This document shows positions 34,696 to 46,074 of a stretch of DNA of 64,000 nt, in pieces (positions within the stretch are counted from its first letter, which is position 1; each line of letters starts with the position of its first letter). The position numbers and the translations under genes were made by a program. Below the pieces are notes generated by a model. The model searched no databases. It had not been told where the DNA came from and was given only the letters and a program-made list of their open reading frames with translations. Origin of the DNA: Tenacibaculum maritimum NCIMB 2154 (GTDB lineage: Bacteria > Bacteroidota > Bacteroidia > Flavobacteriales > Flavobacteriaceae); contig NZ_LT634361.1 in assembly GCF_900119795.1 (NCBI RefSeq), forward strand, positions 930,001-994,000, written 5' to 3'.

Positions 34696-37101
34696 TTAGT
34701 TTCTTAATGGTTTACCAGTTTTTAACATGTGTTGAATACGCTCTAATGTTTTGCGTTCTGTAGCTAAACTTAAGAAGGCTTCACGTTCAAGATTTAATAA
34801 ATACTGTTCAGAAACTTTTGTAGGTTCTGATAAATCTCCACCAGCCATTACATAGGCTAGTTTGTTAGCAATTTTCTGATCGTGTTCAGAAATAAATCTA
34901 CTTGCTTGCATAGAGTCAGTAGCAACCATAAACGCTCCTAATGCTTGTTTACCAAGAACGAGTACATCTTTACGAGCAGCTGGTTGTGTATATCCAGCTT
35001 CGGCCATTAATAATGCATGTTTCTTAGCTTCAGCTATTTGTCGGTCTTTATTTACAACAACAATATCTTTTCCTTGTTGTAATAAGCCTAAATCATAAGC
35101 TTCATAAGCAGAAGTTCCAACTTTAGCCATACCAATAGTTAAGAAATATTCTTGCAATACGTTTAATTGAACATCTCCTTTACGGAACGTATCAGAAGCA
35201 CGTAAAGCCATTTCTTTGGAACCACCTCCACCAGGAATAACTCCAACTCCAAACTCTACTAATCCCATATAGGTTTCAGCTGCAGCAACAACTTTGTCAG
35301 CATGTAAAGACAACTCACAACCACCACCTAAAGTCATTCCATGAGGCGCTGCAACTGTAGGAATAGCCGAGTAACGCATACGCATCATTGTATCTTGGAA
35401 ATATTTGATGGCCATGTTTAATTCATCATATTCTTGCTCAACAGCCATCATGAATATCATACCAATGTTAGCACCTACCGAGAAATTTGCTCCTTGGTTT
35501 CCAATAACTAATCCTTGAAAATCCTTTTCAGCTAAATCCACAGCTTTGTTCAGTCCAGCTAAAACATCGGCACCAATCGTGTTCATTTTAGATTGGAATT
35601 CACAATTTAAGATACCGTCTCCTAAATCTTCGATAACCACACCAGAGTTTTTGAATACTTCTTTAGTTTTACGAATATTATCTAGAATAATAAATGAATC
35701 TTGTCCAGGTTTTTTTAGGTGCCCTTTCGTGGTAACGTCATAATAGTAGGTAGCCCCTTCTTTAACGGTGTAAAAAGAAGTTTCTCCTTTAGTTACCATT
35801 TCAGTGATCCAAGCAGCAGGCTCTTTTCCTTCAGCTTTCATTAATTCGATTCCTTTCTCTACACCAACAGCATCCCAAATTTCAAAAGGACCGTTTTCCC
35901 ATCCGAAACCAGCTTTCATGGCATCGTCAATTTTGTATAGTTCATCAGAAATCTCTGGGATTCTATTTTGAACATAAGCAAACATTGCAGCAAAATTTTT
36001 GCGGTAAAATTCACCAGCTTTATCTTTTCCGCCAACTAGTACTTTAAATCTATCAATTGGCTTGTCAATATTTTTAGTTAACTCTAAAGTAGCAAACTTA
36101 GCCCTCTTTTTAGAACGATATTCCATCGTATCTAAGTCTAAAGATAAAATTTCTTTCTTACCTTCAGCATTTACAGATTTTTTATAAAACCCTTGTTTGG
36201 TTTTACTTCCTAACCATTTGTTTTCCATCATGGTGTTGATAAAGTCAGGGAGCTTAAATAAGTCATGAGCTTCATCGTTAGGGCAGTTGTCATAAATACC
36301 ATTAGCAACATGTACCAAAGTATCCAATCCAACAACATCAACAGTTCTAAAAGTAGCTGATTTAGGGCGGCCAATTACAGGACCTGTTAATTTATCAACT
36401 TCTTCTATTGTTAATCCAAGCTCTTTTACCTGATGGAATAATGATTGAATTCCGAAGATACCAATTCTATTTCCGATAAATGCAGGAGTATCTTTTGCTA
36501 ATACAGAAGTTTTTCCTAAAAATTTAGATCCATAATCCATTAAAAAGTCCGTAACTTCTTGCTTGCAGTTAGGGCCAGGTACAACTTCAAATAATTTTAA
36601 ATAACGAGGAGGGTTAAAAAAGTGAGTTACCGCAAAATGTTTCTGAAAATCGTCGCTTCTACCCTCATTCATAAATTGGATAGGGATACCAGAAGTATTG
36701 GAAGAAATAATAGTACCAGGAGTACGATATTTTTCTACTTGTTCAAATACTTTTTGTTTGATATCTAAACGCTCTACTACTACTTCCATAACCCAATCCA
36801 CATCTTTAATCTGATGTAAATCATCTTCAATGTTACCTGTAGTAATTCTATCTGCAAACTTTTTAGAATAGATAGGTGATGGTTTCGATTTTAAAGAAGC
36901 TGTTAAAGCATCGTTTACCAAACGATTACGAACAACTTTGTCTTTTAATGTCAATCCTTTTGCCTTTTCTTTATCGTTGAGTTCTCTTGGAACGATGTCC
37001 AATAAAAGAACTTCAACACCGATATTAGCAAAATGACATGCAATACCGCTTCCCATAATTCCAGAACCGATTACTGCTACTTTTTTAATTCTTCTTGTCA
37101 T
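34696..37101 (-). CDS. fadN: 3-hydroxyacyl-CoA dehydrogenase / enoyl-CoA hydratase
   Basis: An 801-residue bifunctional enzyme. The NAD domain is first (VAVIGSGIMGSGIACHFANI at about 8), the C-terminal dehydrogenase domain follows, and the hydratase domain is last (GGGCELSLHADKVVA, VGVIPGGGGSKEMALR). This domain order and the gene order fadN-fadA-fadE match the operon of Bacillus subtilis rather than E. coli FadB. It is 18 bp after the MarR gene. Confidence 0.88.
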   Translation of the reverse strand: MTRRIKKVAVIGSGIMGSGIACHFANIGVEVLLLDIVPRELNDKEKAKGLTLKDKVVRNRLVNDALTASLKSKPSPIYSKKFADRITTGNIEDDLHQIKDVDWVMEVVVERLDIKQKVFEQVEKYRTPGTIISSNTSGIPIQFMNEGRSDDFQKHFAVTHFFNPPRYLKLFEVVPGPNCKQEVTDFLMDYGSKFLGKTSVLAKDTPAFIGNRIGIFGIQSLFHQVKELGLTIEEVDKLTGPVIGRPKSATFRTVDVVGLDTLVHVANGIYDNCPNDEAHDLFKLPDFINTMMENKWLGSKTKQGFYKKSVNAEGKKEILSLDLDTMEYRSKKRAKFATLELTKNIDKPIDRFKVLVGGKDKAGEFYRKNFAAMFAYVQNRIPEISDELYKIDDAMKAGFGWENGPFEIWDAVGVEKGIELMKAEGKEPAAWITEMVTKGETSFYTVKEGATYYYDVTTKGHLKKPGQDSFIILDNIRKTKEVFKNSGVVIEDLGDGILNCEFQSKMNTIGADVLAGLNKAVDLAEKDFQGLVIGNQGANFSVGANIGMIFMMAVEQEYDELNMAIKYFQDTMMRMRYSAIPTVAAPHGMTLGGGCELSLHADKVVAAAETYMGLVEFGVGVIPGGGGSKEMALRASDTFRKGDVQLNVLQEYFLTIGMAKVGTSAYEAYDLGLLQQGKDIVVVNKDRQIAEAKKHALLMAEAGYTQPAARKDVLVLGKQALGAFMVATDSMQASRFISEHDQKIANKLAYVMAGGDLSEPTKVSEQYLLNLEREAFLSLATERKTLERIQHMLKTGKPLRN

Positions 37102-37119
37102 TTGTTTATTGGTTTGTTT

Positions 37120-37578
37120 TTATACAGACTGATTATCAGTATTTTTATAGATTAGTTTGTCTGTAATAAGTTTGTTTATTGTTGTTGTTACTTTGAAGAA
37201 GTTATCCAACTCTTCAGTAGAAATGAATTCTCTTATTTTATTATTGAATTGATATACATATCCTTTAGATATCTCTCGCTTTTCCTTACCGTGTTTCGTT
37301 AGTTTGATAATGACGCTTCTACCATCATCAGGGTTTTTTTCTCTAACAATCATACCCTTGTCTTCCATTGATTTTAAAATTCTAGAAAGACTGGTTGGTT
37401 CCATGCCCATTAAAGGTCCTAGAGCTGTTGAAGGGGTGCCGTTTTCATAATCTATATTCAATAAAACAAAAGCCATAGCCATGGTACTGCCGTGTTGCGA
37501 TGCTTGTTCATTATACATCTTAGCAACGGCTTGCCAAGTAGCTCTCAATTGGTGATCTATTGATTTGTTTTTATCCAT
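37120..37578 (-). CDS. MarR-family regulator of the fad operon
   Basis: Start at the ATG 37578 gives 152 residues; a TTG nine bp further up is less likely. The winged HTH is seen (STALGPLMGMEPTSLSRILKSMEDKGMIVREKNPDDGRSV). As first gene before the beta-oxidation genes, it is probably an acyl-CoA-responsive repressor. A near-perfect operator pair lies directly upstream (37598-37650). Confidence 0.85.
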   Translation of the reverse strand: MDKNKSIDHQLRATWQAVAKMYNEQASQHGSTMAMAFVLLNIDYENGTPSTALGPLMGMEPTSLSRILKSMEDKGMIVREKNPDDGRSVIIKLTKHGKEKREISKGYVYQFNNKIREFISTEELDNFFKVTTTINKLITDKLIYKNTDNQSV

Positions 37579-37584
37579 AAAAGA

Positions 37585-37592
37585 CAAATATA
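37585..37592 (-). promoter_or_regulatory. Promoter -7 box (TATATTTG) of the fad operon
   Basis: The minus strand reads TATATTTG, ending 6 bp before the marR ATG, so the leader would be very short or absent. The operator arms lie right over the expected -33 region. Confidence 0.5.
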
Positions 37593-37597
37593 GTAAA

Positions 37598-37650
37598 TTT
37601 TATTATGCACGCATAGTATTTATTGAAAAAGTTATGCGTGCATAATAAAA
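37598..37650. promoter_or_regulatory. Twin operator upstream of marR
   Basis: Two 18 bp arms, TTTTATTATGCACGCATA (37598-37615) and its exact complement (37633-37650), 17 bp apart. Each arm also contains the near-palindrome TATGCACGCATA, so each could bind one MarR dimer. It spans the promoter region of the fad operon. Confidence 0.75.
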
Positions 37651-37767
37651 AGTTACTGTTTAGGATTTTTCTAAATAAAAAATGAAGAGAAATATTTTTG
37701 TAAGAACTATCTTGTATAACAGAGTAACAAATTGAGTAACAATTCTTTTTACTTATGGTAAAATATG

Positions 37768-37775
37768 TAAGTTTG
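37768..37775 (+). promoter_or_regulatory. Promoter -7 box (TAAGTTTG) for the ABC exporter
   Basis: Fits TAnnTTTG, 48 bp before the ATP-binding gene. No convincing TTG upstream. Confidence 0.45.
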
Positions 37776-37823
37776 TGAAGAATGCTTGATAAATGAAAAA
37801 AGGAGTAGGTTTAATAAAAAGAA

Positions 37824-38762
37824 ATGATGAGTAATTTGCTAGAAATTAATAATGTAGTAAAAAAATACGGAGCTTATACAGCACTTAACAATGTGTCTAT
37901 TGATATACCAAAAGGGAATGTTTTTGGTTTGTTAGGACCCAATGGAGCTGGGAAAACGTCTTTGATTCGAATTATAAATCAAATAACGATGCCAGATAGT
38001 GGTAGGGTTATACTAGATGGAGAAGAATTAGCACCTCACCACGTAGAATGGATAGGATATTTGCCGGAAGAAAGAGGATTGTATAAATCAATGAAAGTAG
38101 GAGAGCAAGCGTTATATTTAGCACAGCTAAAAGGATTGAGTAAATCGGAGGCTAAAAAAAGATTGAAGTATTGGTTTGATAAGTTTGAGATAGGCGCTTG
38201 GTGGGGAAAGAAGATAGAAGAATTATCGAAAGGAATGGCACAAAAAGTACAATTTATAGTTACAGTATTGCACCAGCCTAAATTATTGATTTTTGATGAA
38301 CCTTTCTCAGGTTTTGACCCTATAAATGCGCAATTAATAGCTAGAGAAATATTACAATTAAGGGATGAAGGAGCTACTATTATCTTTTCTACACATAGAA
38401 TGGAAAGTGTTGAGGAAATGTGTGATAATATCGCTTTAATTCATAAGTCTAATAAAATTTTAGATGGAAAGTTGAACGATATAAAAAGAAACTTTAAAAC
38501 AAATACTTTTCAAATAGGCTTGGAAACGTTGCATAAAACAGAAGTAGCCATGAAATTGAAACAAAAATTTGAGGTTTTACCAGCAGATTTCAAATTGTTA
38601 AATGATGCATTAAAATTGAATATAAAACTTTCTGAAAACGATACGCCTAATGAGTTATTAGCGTATCTATCGTCTAAAGGAGAAGTACAACATTTTGTAG
38701 AACTGATACCGAGTGCTAATGATATTTTTATTCAAGCAATACATAAAAATAATACACTGTAA
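37824..38762 (+). CDS. ABC transporter ATP-binding protein
   Basis: A 312-residue ATPase with Walker A GPNGAGKT near 39, signature LSKGMAQK near 136, Walker B LLIFDEP near 155, and an accessory C-terminal domain. Start could be the Met at 37824 or the next one (MMSN). Coupled to the permease gene by a TAATG overlap. NatA-like, for export of an unknown substrate. Confidence 0.88.
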   Translation: MMSNLLEINNVVKKYGAYTALNNVSIDIPKGNVFGLLGPNGAGKTSLIRIINQITMPDSGRVILDGEELAPHHVEWIGYLPEERGLYKSMKVGEQALYLAQLKGLSKSEAKKRLKYWFDKFEIGAWWGKKIEELSKGMAQKVQFIVTVLHQPKLLIFDEPFSGFDPINAQLIAREILQLRDEGATIIFSTHRMESVEEMCDNIALIHKSNKILDGKLNDIKRNFKTNTFQIGLETLHKTEVAMKLKQKFEVLPADFKLLNDALKLNIKLSENDTPNELLAYLSSKGEVQHFVELIPSANDIFIQAIHKNNTL

Positions 38763-40084
38763 TGAAAAAGTTAAGGTTAATTATAGAAAGAGAATTTATA
38801 GCAAAAGTTAGAAACAAATCATTTATAGTGATGACTTTTTTGAGCCCTATATTAATGATTGCCATGGGAGCTCTGGTTGTTTTTTTAATGAAGAAAAATG
38901 ATGAAAAAGAAAAAACAATCTTATATGTAGATGCTTCTAAACTTTTTACTAAAGATGATTTTGAAGATTCTAAAACAATAAAATATCAAGATTTTACGAT
39001 TTTAGGAATTGAAAAGACCAAAGAAAAGGTTGAGAAAGGAGATTATTATGGGGCACTCTATATACCCAAACAAGATAGTTTAGAAATATTATCGAAATCT
39101 ATTGAGTTTTATTCGAAGGAATCTCCAAGCTTACCTGTTATAGCAGATTTAGAAGGGAAGGTTAATAAAAAACTGAGAAATTTAAAATTAACAAGTTTTG
39201 GAATAGATTTGGAAAAAATAGAAATTTCAAAGCTGTCTTCAGATATTAAAATGTTTAATTTCTCGGGAGAAAAATCATCGAAACTAATCAATGGTTTGAA
39301 AATAGGGGTAGGTGTTCTCGCAGGGTATTTATTAATGATGTTTGTAATGATTTACGGTACATCTGTAATGAGAAGTGTTATAGAAGAGAAAACAAGCAGA
39401 ATTATAGAGGTGATTGTTTCTTCGGTAAAGCCTTTTCAGTTGATGTTAGGTAAGATTATAGGAAATGCTTCCGCAGGATTATTGCAGTTTTTTATTTGGG
39501 GAATATTATTCCTAATAGCTAGTTTTATTGTATCCTCATTTTTGGGGATGAGTATGTTGGAAATGCAAGCAGGAAAAGTACCTTCTGTTTCACTAGATAT
39601 GGTTGACGAGGTTGTTGTAGGAAAGAGTGAAATACTACTGCAAGAGCTATTTAGATTACCGTTGTTAAAAATGTTCTTTTTGTTTGTATTCTATTTCTTA
39701 GGAGGGTATATGTTGTATAGTTCTTTATTTGCAGCGGTTGGTGCTGCGGTAGATAATGAAACGGATACGCAGCAATTTATGATGCCTATAATGTTGCCAT
39801 TAATATTAGCGGTATATGTTGGTTTTGCAACGGTTATTAACGATCCGCATGGCCCCATATCTGTTATTTTTTCATATATTCCGTTTACCTCTCCGATTGT
39901 TATGTTAATGAGAGTACCTTTTGGAGTATCATGGTTTGAGCTAGTCGTATCTATGGCATTGTTATTGATTACTTTCGTAATAATGGTTTGGCTGGCAGCT
40001 AAAATATATAGGGTAGGTATTTTAATGTATGGTAAAAAGCCTAGCTATAAAGACCTTTGGAAATGGATAAAATACAAAGGATAG
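38762..40084 (+). CDS. ABC-2 type permease (NatB-like)
   Basis: A 440-residue protein: one span at about 20-43, a large extracytoplasmic part to about 175, then five or six spans to the end (LLMMFVMIYGTSVMRSVIEEK begins the conserved core). This is the NatB/ABC-2 design. Substrate unknown. Confidence 0.85.
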   Translation: MKKLRLIIEREFIAKVRNKSFIVMTFLSPILMIAMGALVVFLMKKNDEKEKTILYVDASKLFTKDDFEDSKTIKYQDFTILGIEKTKEKVEKGDYYGALYIPKQDSLEILSKSIEFYSKESPSLPVIADLEGKVNKKLRNLKLTSFGIDLEKIEISKLSSDIKMFNFSGEKSSKLINGLKIGVGVLAGYLLMMFVMIYGTSVMRSVIEEKTSRIIEVIVSSVKPFQLMLGKIIGNASAGLLQFFIWGILFLIASFIVSSFLGMSMLEMQAGKVPSVSLDMVDEVVVGKSEILLQELFRLPLLKMFFLFVFYFLGGYMLYSSLFAAVGAAVDNETDTQQFMMPIMLPLILAVYVGFATVINDPHGPISVIFSYIPFTSPIVMLMRVPFGVSWFELVVSMALLLITFVIMVWLAAKIYRVGILMYGKKPSYKDLWKWIKYKG

Positions 40085-40143
40085 TTTTATATAAAAATAA
40101 TATAAATTAGTTTTCAATATACCCCTTTAAAATTAATTAAAAA

Positions 40144-41307
40144 ATGAGTAAGATATTAATAATAGAAGATGAAGCAGCGATCCGTAGAGTATTGAAAAAA
40201 ATCATTTCAGAAGAAAATGATGCTTATGAAGTGGAAGAAGCAGAAGACGGTTTGATTGGCATTGAAATGATAAAAGATAAAGACTATGATTTGGTGCTAT
40301 GTGATATAAAAATGCCTAAAATGGATGGGGTAGAAGTGCTAGAAAAAGCGAAGAAAATAAAACCAGAAATTCCAATGGTGATGATTTCTGGGCATGGTGA
40401 TCTTGATACAGCGGTAAATACAATGCGTTTAGGTGCTTTTGATTATATTTCTAAACCACCAGATTTGAATCGCTTACTTAATACTGTTCGCAATGCTTTA
40501 GACAGGAAGGAATTGGTGGTTGAAAATAAGCGGCTCAAAAAGAAGGTTGGTAAAAACTATGAAATGGTTGGAAATAGCAAAGCAATTACACATATAAAGG
40601 AGATTATAGAAAAAGTTGCAGCTACCGATGCAAGGGTCTTAATCACAGGACCCAACGGAACAGGAAAAGAGTTGGTAGCACATTGGTTGCATGAAAAGTC
40701 AGATCGCTCTAAAAAAACAATGATTGAGGTGAATTGTGCAGCTATTCCTTCAGAGTTGATAGAAAGTGAGCTTTTTGGTCATGTAAAAGGTTCTTTTACA
40801 GGAGCTAATAAGGATCGCGCTGGGAAATTTGAAGCGGCAAATGGAGGAACGATATTCCTTGATGAAATAGGAGATATGAGTTTATCAGCACAAGCAAAAG
40901 TATTAAGAGCTTTACAAGAAAATAAAATTTCAAGAGTAGGATCGGATAAAGATATCAAGGTTAACGTTCGAGTGGTTGCTGCTACCAATAAAGATTTAAA
41001 GAAGGAGATTAGTGAGGGGAGGTTTCGAGAAGATTTGTATCATCGATTAGCTGTAATTTTAATAAAAGTTCCAGCGTTGAATGAGAGACGAGAAGATATC
41101 CCTTTGTTGGTAGATTTTTTTTCAAAAAAGATAGCAGGAGAGCAGGGGATGGTTAAGAAGGAGTTTTCACTGGAAGCAGTTAGGTTATTACAAGAATATG
41201 ATTGGACAGGGAATATTAGAGAATTGCGAAATGTTATTGAGCGTCTAATTATTTTAGGAGAAAAAGTAGTATCAGAAAATGATATCAAGCTTTTTGCTAG
41301 TAAGTAG
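40144..41307 (+). CDS. Sigma-54-type response regulator without HTH
   Basis: A 387-residue protein. Receiver domain with Asp54 (CDIKMPKMDG), then AAA+ domain with Walker A GPNGTGKE (169-176), a GSFTGA loop at 216-221 in place of the usual GAFTGA, and Walker B FLDEIGD near 237. The chain ends right after the AAA+ lid, so the Fis-type DNA-binding domain is absent. No cognate kinase is next to it; the gene is alone, 59 bp after the ABC permease gene. Confidence 0.85.
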   Translation: MSKILIIEDEAAIRRVLKKIISEENDAYEVEEAEDGLIGIEMIKDKDYDLVLCDIKMPKMDGVEVLEKAKKIKPEIPMVMISGHGDLDTAVNTMRLGAFDYISKPPDLNRLLNTVRNALDRKELVVENKRLKKKVGKNYEMVGNSKAITHIKEIIEKVAATDARVLITGPNGTGKELVAHWLHEKSDRSKKTMIEVNCAAIPSELIESELFGHVKGSFTGANKDRAGKFEAANGGTIFLDEIGDMSLSAQAKVLRALQENKISRVGSDKDIKVNVRVVAATNKDLKKEISEGRFREDLYHRLAVILIKVPALNERREDIPLLVDFFSKKIAGEQGMVKKEFSLEAVRLLQEYDWTGNIRELRNVIERLIILGEKVVSENDIKLFASK

Positions 41308-41327
41308 AAGCTTTATTTATAACAAAT

Positions 41328-41362
41328 AAAAAAGGTGATCAAGAAAACTGATCACCTTTTTT
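41328..41362. terminator. Bidirectional terminator
   Basis: AAAAAAGGTGATCA with TGATCACCTTTTTT, between the convergent response-regulator and katG genes. Confidence 0.85.
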
Positions 41363-41379
41363 GTGTTATAAGTTTGTTG

Positions 41380-43602
<2,223 letters not shown>

Positions 43603-43610
43603 TTACACAC

Positions 43611-43618
43611 CAAATTTA
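43611..43618 (-). promoter_or_regulatory. Promoter -7 box (TAAATTTG) for katG
   Basis: TAnnTTTG match 30 bp before the katG start; no TTG at the right spacing was seen. Confidence 0.5.
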
Positions 43619-43767
43619 CAATATTTATTTGATAATTTTTATCTATTTTTTTTATTTAAAAATAGATTTTGTTTATTGTTTTGTTGCATTTAATTTTCTA
43701 AGAAAAAAAACTTTAAACTATCAATAAAAATTATAGTATAATAGGAAAATAAATTAGTTTTTTCTGT

Positions 43768-43795
43768 TTGAAAAACTGCATAAGAAATATCTTTG
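43768..43795 (+). promoter_or_regulatory. Promoter of the peroxiredoxin group
   Basis: TTG (43768-43770), 17 bp, then TATCTTTG (43788-43795), a full match to the Bacteroidota promoter. 41 bp before the start codon. Confidence 0.65.
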
Positions 43796-43835
43796 CATCA
43801 GATTTAATAATTAACAAATAAAATAATATTAGAAG

Positions 43836-44477
43836 ATGGCTACAACAGTAGGTAAAAAATTTCCAGATTTGAATGTAGATGCGATGAATGAGATGGGAGA
43901 TACATTCAAATTAAATGTTTTAGAAGAAGCAGTAAATAACAAGAAAAAAGTTGTTTTATTTTGGTATCCGAAGGATTTTACATTTGTATGTCCAACAGAA
44001 TTACATGCTTTTCAAGCTGCTTTAGGTGAATTTGAAAAAAGAAATACCATTGTAATAGGAGCATCTTGTGATACTCCAGAGGTGCATTTTGCATGGTTAA
44101 ACCAACCTAAAGATAATGGAGGAATTGAAGGAGTAACGTATCCTTTATTAGCAGACAGCAATCGTAATTTATCTTCTATATTAGGTATTTTAGACATTAC
44201 CAATGAAACATATGATGAGGTTACTGGAACAGTACAAGTTGAAGGAGATAATGTAACTTATAGAGCTACTTATTTGATAGATGAAGAAGGTACTGTTTTT
44301 CATGAAGGTGTAAATCATATGCCAGTAGGTAGAAATGTAAACGAGTATTTACGTTTGATTGATGCTTATACACACGTTCAACAGAATGGTGAAGTTTGTC
44401 CAGCAAACTGGGAAGAAGGTAAAGAAGCTATGGCTCCTAATGCAAAAGGAACGGCAGCTTATTTAGCTAAAAACTAA
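43836..44477 (+). CDS. 2-Cys peroxiredoxin
   Basis: A 213-residue AhpC/Prx-type peroxidase. Peroxidatic Cys52 in FVCPTELHAF and resolving Cys188 in GEVCPANW. It reduces peroxides with electrons probably from the thioredoxin-like protein next door. First gene of a group of three. Confidence 0.92.
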   Translation: MATTVGKKFPDLNVDAMNEMGDTFKLNVLEEAVNNKKKVVLFWYPKDFTFVCPTELHAFQAALGEFEKRNTIVIGASCDTPEVHFAWLNQPKDNGGIEGVTYPLLADSNRNLSSILGILDITNETYDEVTGTVQVEGDNVTYRATYLIDEEGTVFHEGVNHMPVGRNVNEYLRLIDAYTHVQQNGEVCPANWEEGKEAMAPNAKGTAAYLAKN

Positions 44478-44559
44478 AGAATAATTATAGGAAGGGATAA
44501 GTTCGTGTGAAAGTTGGGGGATAAATAGCACGAGCTTCCTTTTCGTAAAACAGAAAGGG

Positions 44560-44868
44560 ATGATTCAAGAATTAAATCAAGATAATTTAGGGGAAATATT
44601 AAAAGGAAATAAAACAGTTATTGTACAGTATTCTGCTACTTGGTGTGGAAATTGTAGAATAATGAAACCTAAGTTTAAGAAGTTAGCTTCAGAAAATGAG
44701 AATGTTGCTTTTGTAATCGTAGATGCAGAGAAGTTTCCTGAAAGTAGAAAATTAGCAGATGTTAGTAATTTACCTACTTTTGCGACTTTTGTAGATGGTA
44801 ACTTTGTAAACCAAACTCAAACAAATAAATTTGAGGTATTGAAAGATTTATTAAGTGAAGTTGTATAA
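44560..44868 (+). CDS. Thioredoxin-family protein
   Basis: A 102-residue single thioredoxin fold with active site WCGNC (a non-standard CGNC in place of CGPC). It follows the peroxiredoxin gene by 82 bp and probably reduces it. No signal peptide, so cytosolic. Confidence 0.88.
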   Translation: MIQELNQDNLGEILKGNKTVIVQYSATWCGNCRIMKPKFKKLASENENVAFVIVDAEKFPESRKLADVSNLPTFATFVDGNFVNQTQTNKFEVLKDLLSEVV

Positions 44869-44924
44869 TATAAAATACAATTTAGAATTGAAGTAATTTT
44901 AGTTCATGAAATAAAAATAAACAA

Positions 44925-45182
44925 ATGAAATTACCTGTAATAAAGCATTTAACTAACTTCATTGAGGAAAATGATCAAGATTATGTTTTGGAAACTATAG
45001 AAACTTTGGAGGCATTAACAGAAGTACCATCATTAAAAGATGATGAACTTGATGTTATAGGAGAATTAATATCTAATTTATATGGAGCTGTAGAAGTGGA
45101 TAAAATGATTAAAGAGGGAACTCCAAAGAAAGAGGCGTTGAACGCTTTTATGAAACGTGTTTTAGGTGCTATTGATAAATAA
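44925..45182 (+). CDS. Conserved small protein, DUF6952-like
   Basis: An 85-residue acidic helical protein with no cysteine. Proteins of this pattern follow peroxiredoxin/thioredoxin genes in other Flavobacteriaceae, by my recollection. Function unknown; last gene of the group. Confidence 0.65.
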   Translation: MKLPVIKHLTNFIEENDQDYVLETIETLEALTEVPSLKDDELDVIGELISNLYGAVEVDKMIKEGTPKKEALNAFMKRVLGAIDK

Positions 45183-45221
45183 TATTTATTAATGTAGTTA
45201 AATAAATATAGTAGATCCTTG

Positions 45222-45279
45222 AAAAAAACAAAAAAGAATCTTGTGTTTAGTTAGATACAAGATTCTTTTTTGTTTTTTA
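45222..45279. terminator. Bidirectional terminator
   Basis: AAAAAAGAATCTTGT with ACAAGATTCTTTTTT, extended by outer A/T runs, between the convergent peroxiredoxin group and the acetyltransferase gene. Confidence 0.85.
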
Positions 45280-45297
45280 TTTGAATAAAAAAGTAGC

Positions 45298-45825
45298 TTA
45301 GATATTTTTAACCATGATATCATCAGTTTGAGTTTCTGTTCCCATTTTAAAAGGGTGACTTCCATTTTTTTTAAAGCCATTTTTTCTATAAAACTTAATT
45401 GCTTTTAAGTTTTTTTCCCAAACCCCTAACCAAATATACTTTAGCTTTCTATGATTGGCTATTTTCATGGCGAAATCAAGTAGATATTGCCCTATCTTTT
45501 TTCTTTGAAATTTATTTAATATATAAATACGTTCTATTTCCATAGCATTGGGGTCTTTGAGATCGGTTTGAGAGTTTCCGAAGTTAAGTTTTAAGTAACC
45601 AGCTATTTCACTATTGTATTTTATAAAGTAAAATTTTGATTCAGTATTGACTATTTCTTTTTCTAATTGTTGTTTATTAAAAGCTTTTTTCAAATAATCA
45701 TTCATGTTTTGTGTAGAATTGCTTTCAGAGAAAGAATCTGCATAAGTTTTTTTTGATAATAAAATAAGCTTTTCTAGATCCTTTAATCCTACGGGTACTA
45801 GTTTAAGAAGAGGAGAAGTTTGCAT
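45298..45825 (-). CDS. GNAT-family N-acetyltransferase
   Basis: A 175-residue GNAT. The acetyl-CoA loop is seen as FQRKKIGQYLLDFA, then KYIWLGVWEKNLKAIKFYRKNGF, as in spermidine/RimI-like members. Acceptor unknown. Stands alone. Confidence 0.85.
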   Translation of the reverse strand: MQTSPLLKLVPVGLKDLEKLILLSKKTYADSFSESNSTQNMNDYLKKAFNKQQLEKEIVNTESKFYFIKYNSEIAGYLKLNFGNSQTDLKDPNAMEIERIYILNKFQRKKIGQYLLDFAMKIANHRKLKYIWLGVWEKNLKAIKFYRKNGFKKNGSHPFKMGTETQTDDIMVKNI

Positions 45826-45974
45826 TGTTAAAAGATAGAGGTAATCCCTTAAATAATACTTGTTAAGTAATTAATTTCAATAAAAAGTTCTTTTCTGCTT
45901 CGTTTTTACTGTTTGCATAAGGAATAAAACTATTTTAAAGAATAAGAGATATCTATTGGGTTGATAAATATTAT

Positions 45975-46011
45975 TAAAAAACTACAAATTACTTCAAAAA
46001 GTAGTTTGTAG
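45975..46011 (-). terminator. Terminator of the outer-membrane protein gene
   Basis: CTACAAATTACTT with AAGTAGTTTGTAG (one mismatch), followed on the minus strand by a T run. 64 bp after the stop at 46075. Confidence 0.65.
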
Positions 46012-46074
46012 CTAAGTTATTGAAAATATTTTAATTTATAAAACCACTCTATTTAAGATGATTTAAAAGGGAAG

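Noticed and set aside
44478-44559. Hairpin between peroxiredoxin and thioredoxin genes
   Set aside because: GGAAG...CACGAGCTTCC pairs only with a large bulge and has a weak T run; not reported as a terminator.
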